From JBCCSZ01 sp039199225 (GTDB lineage: Bacteria; Bacteroidota; Bacteroidia; Chitinophagales; Saprospiraceae), in NCBI GenBank assembly GCA_039199225.1, contig JBCCSZ010000370.1, positions 1 to 6,664 of the forward strand: 6,664 bases of DNA, in the 5' to 3' direction. The notes under the pieces are model-generated. The model saw nothing but the letters and a program-made list of their open reading frames with translations, was not told the origin of the DNA and ran no database searches. Shown in pieces: positions 1 through 5,189 of this stretch. Every line of letters starts with the position of its first letter. Within the stretch, counting starts at the first letter, position 1. Both the position numbers and the translations under genes were made by a program.

Positions 1-681
1 AGCACCTTCTTTGACCATATCTGCCGTGACAAAATTCGGTCGCCCCAATGCTACCACCAAAACATCGGCCCGGCGGGTGTGCTCGGCCAGGTCTCTGGTT
101 CGGCTGTGGCACAGCATGACCGTTGCATTGCCTGGCTTGGCTTTTCGAGACAGCAATATACTGATTGGTGTTCCGACGATGTTGCTACGCCCCAAGACAA
201 CACATTCTTTTCCCTCCGTCTCAATATTGTAGCGGTCCAGCATCTGTAGAATGCCAAAGGGCGTTGCTGGCAGGTAGGATGGTAGGCCCTGGGCCATACG
301 ACCAAAATTCATCGGATGGAATCCATCTACATCTTTGGCAGGATCAATGGCCAGCGTGATTTTTTCGTCATCGATGTGCTTAGGCAAAGGCAACTGAACG
401 ATGAAACCATCAATATCCTCGTTTTCGTTGAGCTCTTTTACGATGTTCAACACCTCCTCTTCCGTTACAGAAGCATCGCGACGAATGAGGGTCGATTGGA
501 AGCCGACCTGCTCACAAGAACGGACCTTATTGCGCACATAAACTTGGCTGGCGGGGTCTTCGCCAATAAGGACAGCCGCCAAATGGGGCAGCTTGTGGCC
601 GGCCTCTTTCAGCTTGTTGACTTCTGCGGCAATTTCTGATTTGATCGTTTTAGCGAGTTGTTTTCCGTCGATGAGTTCCAT
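1..681 (-). CDS. folD: FolD: methylenetetrahydrofolate dehydrogenase / methenyltetrahydrofolate cyclohydrolase (partial, C-terminus cut)
   Basis: Bifunctional cytosolic enzyme that oxidises 5,10-methylene-THF with NAD(P) and then hydrolyses methenyl-THF to 10-formyl-THF, feeding purine and formyl-Met synthesis. My translation gives 227 residues before the window edge; the family is usually near 285-300, so about 60-70 C-terminal residues are missing. The N-terminal catalytic domain shows YVRNK (Tyr48, Lys52, the catalytic pair), VQLPLP (Gln96) and KDVDGFHP (Asp119), each two residues earlier than in E. coli FolD (Tyr50, Lys54, Gln98, Asp121). The Rossmann nucleotide-binding segment reads VVLGRSNIVGTP (161-172). 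The often-seen PCTP is PATP here (138-141), which leaves the named catalytic residues intact. The ATG at 679-681 begins MELIDGK, the usual FolD N-terminus, and no Shine-Dalgarno sequence precedes it. It lies 49 bp after the glycosyltransferase gene on the same strand but has its own likely promoter. Confidence 0.97.
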   Translation of the reverse strand, partial: MELIDGKQLAKTIKSEIAAEVNKLKEAGHKLPHLAAVLIGEDPASQVYVRNKVRSCEQVGFQSTLIRRDASVTEEEVLNIVKELNENEDIDGFIVQLPLPKHIDDEKITLAIDPAKDVDGFHPMNFGRMAQGLPSYLPATPFGILQMLDRYNIETEGKECVVLGRSNIVGTPISILLSRKAKPGNATVMLCHSRTRDLAEHTRRADVLVVALGRPNFVTADMVKEGA

Positions 682-707
682 ATGATGTCTATTATATTTT
701 AGAGCTG

Positions 708-735
708 CAAAGGTAACAAATAGGAGGCATTCAAA
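708..735 (-). promoter_or_regulatory. Probable Bacteroidota-type promoter of folD
   Basis: On the minus strand TACCTTTG (715 down to 708) matches the Bacteroidota -7 consensus TAnnTTTG exactly. A TTTG (735 to 732) lies 16 nt upstream as the -33 element, a little closer than the usual 19-21 nt. The -33 element overlaps the stop codon of the upstream glycosyltransferase gene. The -7 box ends 26 nt before the folD ATG, giving a short, AT-rich leader. This suggests folD can be transcribed separately from the recQ-glycosyltransferase unit. Start-site mapping would settle it. Confidence 0.55.
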
Positions 736-1834
736 GGGGATAATTTTTTTGAAACAAAGCGAGCAGCTTTTCCGATTCTTGCGACCAATTCAATACCGCT
801 TTGGCCTTTCGGCAATTGTTTTTCAGCCGCTGATAGGTGGATGGATCCTCCAAAAGGGAGCGCACCGCCTGTACGATGGTATCCGCCTCCAAGTCTTCAA
901 TCAACAGGCCAGTCTGGAACTCCTCGTTCAATAGGCGGTATTCCGGAAAATTCATATGGATGGCTGGTACTTCGGCCATGATGTAGTCGAAGGTTTTATT
1001 GGCTAGGGAGTAGTAATAGTTCAGCCCTTTGTTTTCTAGCAGGTTGAGTCCTATGGTCGCACGTCGGGTCAGCCGCGGCAGATCTTCTGGTAACACATAT
1101 CCTAAAAACCGGACCTTTTCATCCAATTTCAACGCTTTTGACTGCTCCCGCAAAGCATTGGAACAGTCTCCCTCTCCTGCCAACCACAATTCTATGTCCT
1201 CCATGGATTGTAAGGCAGTTAGCAGCTCTGGCAATCCACGCCCCTCGTTCAATGCCCCCTGATAGAGCAAAACAGGAGGTTCGGCTTTGCCGACTTCCGG
1301 ATATGCTTTCTGGTGGGGAACATTTCGGATACAAGTAAAAGGCTTGTGGTATTTTTGTTGGAAAATCTTGGCCAAACTTTCACAGACAGTGTAAGAAAAT
1401 ACGGTTTTAGGCACCAAACGGCGAGCGGTCCATTCCCAAAATTGCTGCACCTTTGGACGTCCGACAACCTCCGGAACTTCCGAAAAATACTCGTGGGCAT
1501 CATAGGCATGCGGCAGTCGTCGCAGGCGTGCAGCCCAGGAAACGGCCCACAGCGTGTCCAAGTCAACAGCAACCATCAGACCTGCTTTCTGAAACAATAA
1601 GAAGAACAGCAACCTCAAGTTGTACTCTAGGTAAAACAACTTACCTTTCTGAAAGTAGCAACTCAGTCGGACTTGCTCGAAAGAGCGTTGCTTGGTTGGT
1701 AAAGAGGTATTTTTCAGTCGCCCAATGAGCTTCACCTGATAACCTGCAGTAGCCAGCGTCTTGCAAGAGCGAATCATCCGTTGGTCATAGGACAGGTCGT
1801 TGGTTACTGCAAAATAGATCAATCGGTTCTCCAT
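731..1834 (-). CDS. Glycosyltransferase, GT4-like GT-B fold
   Basis: Predicted cytosolic or membrane-associated enzyme that moves a sugar from a nucleotide-sugar donor to an acceptor, probably for surface polysaccharide, lipid-linked glycan or a glycosylated product; donor and acceptor cannot be read from sequence. At 367 aa it has the usual length for the class. The N-terminal half opens with a strand and the Bacteroidota-typical NDLSYDQRM (12-20), with a hydrophobic patch at 74-90 that may touch the membrane. The C-terminal nucleotide-binding half starts at VLLYQGALNEGRGL (188-201), followed by ELWLAGEGD (215-223), VRFLGYV (241-247) and NKTFDYIMAEVPAI (279-292). That last segment matches the family pattern K-x-F-E-Y-x-x-A-G-x-P, but with Asp283 for Glu and Glu288 for Gly. 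No signal peptide is seen. Its ATG (1832-1834) lies inside the end of recQ, a 16-bp overlap that suggests translational coupling. It has no visible promoter of its own. Confidence 0.92.
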   Translation of the reverse strand: MENRLIYFAVTNDLSYDQRMIRSCKTLATAGYQVKLIGRLKNTSLPTKQRSFEQVRLSCYFQKGKLFYLEYNLRLLFFLLFQKAGLMVAVDLDTLWAVSWAARLRRLPHAYDAHEYFSEVPEVVGRPKVQQFWEWTARRLVPKTVFSYTVCESLAKIFQQKYHKPFTCIRNVPHQKAYPEVGKAEPPVLLYQGALNEGRGLPELLTALQSMEDIELWLAGEGDCSNALREQSKALKLDEKVRFLGYVLPEDLPRLTRRATIGLNLLENKGLNYYYSLANKTFDYIMAEVPAIHMNFPEYRLLNEEFQTGLLIEDLEADTIVQAVRSLLEDPSTYQRLKNNCRKAKAVLNWSQESEKLLALFQKNYPL

Positions 1835-3750
1835 CGCAGCAGTTCATTTTCCTCTTCCAGCACCCCTTCATCTAACAAATATTCGAGTGTTTTCAGCACT
1901 TCATCCCGGCGTTTGGGGGAGAAAGAATCGACAACTGCAGCAATCGGCAGCTGGTCTCTTTTGAGTAACAGATGGATTTTTTCTTTGTAGCGCTCAAAGG
2001 CGACTTGGCTCAGCTCTGTCTTGTTACGGCCCAGGCAGATGTCGCAGGTGCCACAGGCTGGCGGGCGCTCTTGCCCGAAATAAGCCAATAGTTGCTGGCT
2101 GCGACAGATGCCTTTTTCGCCATAAGCCATCATGTGCCGGATACGCTCTCGAAAGCGTTGTTTTCGAAAAGCATATAGGGCGGTGTCGATAGTGAGATTT
2201 TGCGTACCAACCCGCTCCTCTGCAAATACGATCTGTGGTTTTTCCTTTTGTGGAAGATACTCGATGATGCCATCTTTTTGAAGGATTTCCAGCGATCGCT
2301 TGAGCTTGGGCAGAGGCATTTTCAAAAAACCAGCCAATTGCTGCTCGCGGATGTGTACTCTGTTGTTGAATGCGCCCTGGTAGGTTCGGAGGATCGTCTT
2401 GAGGATGGGATCCATTTTGCGGTTGCGCAGTTGATAGTCGTACAGTGTATCTTTAGAGACGATCACCCGAAGGCTCGAAGGGACATAGACCGACTCGGAT
2501 AAGACAATCCAGCCGGACTGTTCCAAAATCTTCAGGCAGTTATAGGTCTTGATGAGGTCCAAGCCAAAGGTTTTGACAAAATGCTGTATTTCCATGTCGT
2601 AGCTCTTCCCGCTGCCACCACCCACGGCCAATTGGAAATAGCTCCCCAACGCCTGATAGGTGCCTCGAATTTCGTCCATCTCTGGAAAAGCCTGGATGTA
2701 GCGCTTTTCCAAGTCCAGTCGGTCCGATTCCCGGTACAGCAAAACGGCATAGGCTTTTTCACCATCCCGCCCGGCTCGTCCAGCCTCCTGGTAATAAGCC
2801 TCCAGGCCGTCCGGCACATCAAGATGAACCACGGACCGGACGTTTGCCTTGTCGATCCCCATACCAAAAGCATTGGTAGCAACCATCACCCGGATTTTGT
2901 CCTGCAGCCAAGCCTCTTGCTTAGCAGAACGCATTTCGTTCAGCAATCCTGCGTGGTAATAATCGGCTGCAATGCCTTTTTTGCGCAAAAACTGAGCAAC
3001 CTCTTTGGTCTTTCGACGCGTACGCACATAAGCAATACCACTACCTTTCACTTTTTGGAATATCTCCAATGCCTTTCCTAGCTTATGTTCATCTTTCAAT
3101 ACGACATAGGATAGGTTTTTTCGCTCAAAGCTCATCTGAAAGACATTCTCTTTCCTAAACTCCAGTTTATCTTGGATGTCTACAACAACCTCCTTGGTAG
3201 CCGTGGCAGTCAATGCCAGGATCGGCACTTTAGGATGTAGTTCCCGGATGTCGCAAATTTGTAGATAGGCGGGTCGAAAATCATAGCCCCACTGAGAGAT
3301 GCAATGCGCTTCATCAACGGCGATCAAGTTCACCTTCATACGGCGAATCCGCTCCTGAGCTATATCGGTTTGTAAACGTTCCGGAGACAGGTACAACAAC
3401 TTGGTCTGGCCGTACACACAGTTGTCAAGAATGCGATCAATATCTCGATGATACATGCCCGAATAGATGGCTTCAGCCTGAATATTTCTTTGCTTCAGCT
3501 GAAAAACCTGGTCTTTCATCAAGGCAATCAAGGGCGAAATCACCAAACAAATCCCTTCCTGAAAAAGAGCAGGAACCTGATAACAGATGGACTTTCCCCC
3601 ACCTGTCGGCATCAAAGCCAATGTGTCTTTTCCTTCCAAAACAGAAGCAATGATCTCCTCCTGCAATGGCCGAAAAGCACTGTAGCCCCAATACTGCGTC
3701 AAAACTTCGAGCGGTGAAGAATGATCTCTCAAATCAATGGATTTGTCCAC
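1819..3750 (-). CDS. recQ: RecQ family ATP-dependent DNA helicase
   Basis: 3'-to-5' DNA helicase of superfamily 2, acting in recombinational repair and at stalled forks. The 643 residues hold motif 0 FRPLQEEII (26-34), Walker A MPTGGGKS (47-54), the DEAH box (146-149) followed by the aromatic-rich loop HCISQWGYDFRP (149-160), TATAT (181-185) and motif VI QEAGRAGRDG (321-330). The RecQ-C-terminal zinc site uses Cys549, Cys566, Cys569 and Cys572. A winged-helix-like segment follows the helicase core, but the tail after the cysteines is only about 70 residues and I see no convincing HRDC domain. The start is GTG at 3748-3750: an in-frame TAA lies two codons upstream, and no in-frame ATG precedes the Walker A motif. 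TTG at codon 7 is the only close alternative. No Shine-Dalgarno sequence or clear TAnnTTTG promoter is visible in the 102-bp gap before it, so read-through from the barrel gene is possible. Confidence 0.96.
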   Translation of the reverse strand: MDKSIDLRDHSSPLEVLTQYWGYSAFRPLQEEIIASVLEGKDTLALMPTGGGKSICYQVPALFQEGICLVISPLIALMKDQVFQLKQRNIQAEAIYSGMYHRDIDRILDNCVYGQTKLLYLSPERLQTDIAQERIRRMKVNLIAVDEAHCISQWGYDFRPAYLQICDIRELHPKVPILALTATATKEVVVDIQDKLEFRKENVFQMSFERKNLSYVVLKDEHKLGKALEIFQKVKGSGIAYVRTRRKTKEVAQFLRKKGIAADYYHAGLLNEMRSAKQEAWLQDKIRVMVATNAFGMGIDKANVRSVVHLDVPDGLEAYYQEAGRAGRDGEKAYAVLLYRESDRLDLEKRYIQAFPEMDEIRGTYQALGSYFQLAVGGGSGKSYDMEIQHFVKTFGLDLIKTYNCLKILEQSGWIVLSESVYVPSSLRVIVSKDTLYDYQLRNRKMDPILKTILRTYQGAFNNRVHIREQQLAGFLKMPLPKLKRSLEILQKDGIIEYLPQKEKPQIVFAEERVGTQNLTIDTALYAFRKQRFRERIRHMMAYGEKGICRSQQLLAYFGQERPPACGTCDICLGRNKTELSQVAFERYKEKIHLLLKRDQLPIAAVVDSFSPKRRDEVLKTLEYLLDEGVLEEENELLRWRTD

Positions 3751-3852
3751 AATTTAGCCAGTAAGACCAAAAAAGGAAAACACAACCCCAAAAAAAGGAA
3801 GCCCCCCTCAATCACCAAATCACAGATCACCAAATCACAAAACCCCATCCCC
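3751..3852. other. Intergenic gap upstream of recQ, strongly A+C-biased on the plus strand
   Basis: This gap separates the barrel gene from recQ, both on the minus strand. From about 3771 to 3854 only some 13 of 84 plus-strand bases are G or T, so any transcript through it is G+U-rich. It contains C-runs at 3786-3789, 3802-3807, 3843-3846 and 3849-3853 (the last touches the barrel stop codon) and a 15-bp tandem repeat. I see neither a terminator hairpin with a U tract nor a clear promoter. Confidence 0.7.
3811..3840. repeat. Two-copy 15-bp tandem repeat in front of recQ
   Basis: ATCACCAAATCACAG (3811-3825) is followed directly by ATCACCAAATCACAA (3826-3840); only the last base differs. Inside each copy ATCAC occurs twice, so the core word starts at 3811, 3819, 3826 and 3834, a spacing of 8, 7 and 8 bp. 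The arms are not self-complementary, so this is a direct repeat and not a hairpin. It may be replication-slippage minisatellite sequence or a repeated protein-binding word; the sequence does not decide between them. Confidence 0.75.
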
Positions 3853-4701
3853 CTAAAACGTCTGGCAGCCAGTCTTGCGGCGGTTGCGAAGGCGAATGCC
3901 CACCAAGCCATTGTCCAAAAAGTTGTAAGAAATGGTAATGCCCCCCATGAAATACCAGTCGTTCCGAGAAGCATCGCCACGGCCATCACCCGCTACGCGG
4001 ACATCACCAGAACGATTGCTCAGTGCGGCGGCGACTTCTCCCCGCTCGGCCAACAACTCGGCAGCGTTCGTATAGGTGAGGCTGACATCATCCAAATAAT
4101 CATTAAAGGTAGCCCGCATGCCCAGTTCGAGTCCTAGGTTCCAAGCATCATTGATGGCATATTTGACACCGACACCAAATGGAATGGAAAATTGGGTCAG
4201 TTTATAAAAATCGCGGTCGGGCTCTGAGGCCAGGCCCTGTCCTTCGGTACCCAGGGGTTGCAATTCCACCCAGCGGCCATCGTAAAATGCTTTGGGATTG
4301 TATCTGTAAAGGGCAACACCGGCAAAGAGATAAGGCGAGAAAATGCGCTCTAGATTATAAGGCTGATAACCTAAGATATTGTATTCTGCTGTCAAACCAA
4401 ATTCGAGCAATCCACTTTTGAAACTCAGGTTGCGATCGCGTCTTTCCTGGGTATTGGCATTGGCATCATCACCAGAGATTGTTCCGTAGAAAACATTGAA
4501 TCTGGCGGCCAGGTAATTGTTTACGTTGTAGCGCAGAAAGCCACCAAAGGCTGCATGCGTTTGTTTAAATTTGGGACCCAGCGATTCCGGGGCCAAATCC
4601 CCTTGGTAGTTGGAAATACCGACCATCGCACCCAGTTCGAAATGCTGTGCATTTGTAAAAAATGGCCAAACAGCAATCAGAAGCAACAAAATTCTTTTCA
4701 T
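3853..4701 (-). CDS. DUF6089 / PorG-like outer-membrane beta-barrel protein
   Basis: Exported 282-aa protein with a clear signal peptide: MKR, a hydrophobic core (4-15), and a cleavage site after TNA, leaving Gln19 first. The mature part is made of alternating amphipathic, aromatic-rich strands typical of an outer-membrane barrel. Recognisable family segments are GISNYQGDL (28-36), SPYLFAGVALYRYNPKA (122-138), WVELQPLGTEGQG (144-156), SIPFGVGVKYAI (172-183), FNDYLDDVSLTY (199-210), NDWYFMGG (247-254) and a basic Cys-containing tail ending GCQTF. These match what I recall of the Bacteroidota DUF6089 family, to which the type IX secretion protein PorG of Porphyromonas gingivalis is related. Whether this copy serves type IX secretion is inference, since no other secretion genes are in view. 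The ATG at 4699-4701 is chosen because it gives a complete signal peptide. It is divergent from the protease gene, with a probable promoter at 4737-4744. Confidence 0.9.
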   Translation of the reverse strand: MKRILLLLIAVWPFFTNAQHFELGAMVGISNYQGDLAPESLGPKFKQTHAAFGGFLRYNVNNYLAARFNVFYGTISGDDANANTQERRDRNLSFKSGLLEFGLTAEYNILGYQPYNLERIFSPYLFAGVALYRYNPKAFYDGRWVELQPLGTEGQGLASEPDRDFYKLTQFSIPFGVGVKYAINDAWNLGLELGMRATFNDYLDDVSLTYTNAAELLAERGEVAAALSNRSGDVRVAGDGRGDASRNDWYFMGGITISYNFLDNGLVGIRLRNRRKTGCQTF

Positions 4702-4736
4702 TACAACACCGTTAGTTTAAAATTAAAGGATGAACA

Positions 4737-4771
4737 CGAAAGTACGAATATATTGAAATTATCCGATACAA
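4737..4771 (-). promoter_or_regulatory. Probable promoter of the PorG-like barrel gene
   Basis: On the minus strand TACTTTCG (4744 down to 4737) matches the Bacteroidota -7 consensus TAnnTTTG at all but one position. A TTG (4771 to 4769) lies 24 nt upstream as a possible -33 element, slightly far. The box ends 35 nt before the ATG at 4701, a reasonable leader length. The distal part coincides with one arm of the inverted repeat at 4750-4774. Confidence 0.5.
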
Positions 4772-4774
4772 TAT
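4750..4774. repeat. Inverted repeat overlapping the barrel-gene promoter
   Basis: ATATTG (4750-4755) and CAATAT (4769-4774) are perfect 6-bp inverted arms separated by 13 bp, a centre-to-centre distance of 19 bp. They fill the space between the candidate -33 and -7 elements of the minus-strand promoter. That is where a dimeric regulator would act, but AT-rich 6-bp arms can arise by chance. Confidence 0.35.
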
Positions 4775-4791
4775 GGAGGGAGCAAGAGGGT

Positions 4792-4818
4792 AAAGCCCGA
4801 CAATTCAGCAGGCTTTTT
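4792..4818 (+). terminator. Terminator-like hairpin with short T tract
   Basis: AAAGCC (4792-4797) pairs perfectly with GGCTTT (4811-4816) across a 13-nt loop, and the plus strand continues to five T in all (4814-4818). The shape resembles a weak intrinsic terminator reading rightward, but no plus-strand gene lies upstream. It could stop antisense or stray transcription before the protease region, or be incidental. The minus strand has no U tract after the stem. Confidence 0.3.
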
Positions 4819-4905
4819 GGCCCCATTGGTAGTAAGTATGAAAATATTCATCCAAAATTGAGCCGGACTTAGTCTAATAAACAACAATCCGCTATGTACT
4901 TAGCT

Positions 4906-4933
4906 TATATTTGACTGATTTCCGTTACTTTTG
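4906..4933 (+). promoter_or_regulatory. Candidate plus-strand promoter: two TAnnTTTG boxes
   Basis: TATATTTG (4906-4913) and TACTTTTG (4926-4933) both match the Bacteroidota -7 consensus TAnnTTTG exactly and lie 20 nt apart. Neither has a well-placed -33 TTTG: the TTTG inside the first box is only 12 nt before the second. The second box would start transcripts near 4937-4941, the first near 4918. Either would give the protease a leader of roughly 250-270 nt, or a separate small RNA. Confidence 0.4.
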
Positions 4934-4934
4934 C

Positions 4935-5125
4935 GGTGCTCAAACGCGATTGTAGCACATTTGTGGCTAAAATTCTCGGTCCTTTGGGCTGCTTTGATCC
5001 CTCCTGAATGTGGCAAACAAATCTGTTCAGGTGGGGTTATTAAAGAGGCACATGATTTTGCGAAACCCAAGTTGCGATCTTGCCGACAGGCACACCCATC
5101 GATGTCCGTTGTTTCCCAAAAAACG
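4935..5125 (+). ncRNA. Candidate structured RNA or structured 5' leader of the protease mRNA
   Basis: A strong imperfect hairpin occupies 4988-5049: CCTGAA (5003-5008) pairs with TTCAGG (5026-5031), a T-T mismatch follows, then GATCCC (4996-5001) pairs with GGGGTT (5033-5038, two G-U pairs), CTTT (4992-4995) with AAAG (5042-5045), and GCT (4988-4990) with GGC (5047-5049). Outside it, short arms lie in the right order to extend a rod: CTTTGGG/CCCAAG, TCGG/CCGA, TGTG/CACA, ACAT/ATGT and CAAACG/CGTTG, reaching 4941 and 5111. A local hairpin GTGCTCAA/TTG(T)AGCAC (4936-4958) competes with the outer arms, and CGTTGTTT/AAAAAACG (5107-5125) closes on a 3-nt loop. The long bulged rod of about 190 nt recalls 6S RNA in shape only. 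I see no tmRNA, RNase P or SRP signature. Outer 4-bp arms could be chance. Confidence 0.35.
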
Positions 5126-5189
5126 CGTACAAGGATTACTTTCAGACGAATCGCCACTTGTAATTATTTAATAATAAAATTTCATCCTA

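Larger units (their letters stand above)
4702..5189. other. Divergent 488-bp intergenic region between the barrel and protease genes
   Basis: No convincing coding sequence is present: open frames here have ordinary random composition and cross the flanking genes. From left to right it holds a probable minus-strand promoter for the barrel gene, an inverted repeat, a hairpin followed by five T, two TAnnTTTG matches on the plus strand (4906-4913 and 4926-4933), a self-complementary stretch at about 4935-5111, a small hairpin (5107-5125), and an AT-rich segment just before the protease ATG. Confidence 0.7.

Noticed and set aside
2604..2625. GGGSGKS in RecQ (residues 377-383) as a second Walker A motif
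   Set aside because: It lacks the hydrophobic strand and helix context of a P-loop and lies after the helicase core. The real Walker A is MPTGGGKS at 47-54.
3721..4137. A 138-codon plus-strand open frame over the recQ leader and barrel 3' end
   Set aside because: It is antisense to the barrel gene for most of its length, and its N-terminal part is a lysine/proline-rich reading of the A+C-biased gap.
4935..5125. tmRNA, RNase P RNA, SRP RNA or a known riboswitch in the structured region
   Set aside because: None of the short diagnostic segments I know for these families is present; only the general shape recalls 6S RNA.
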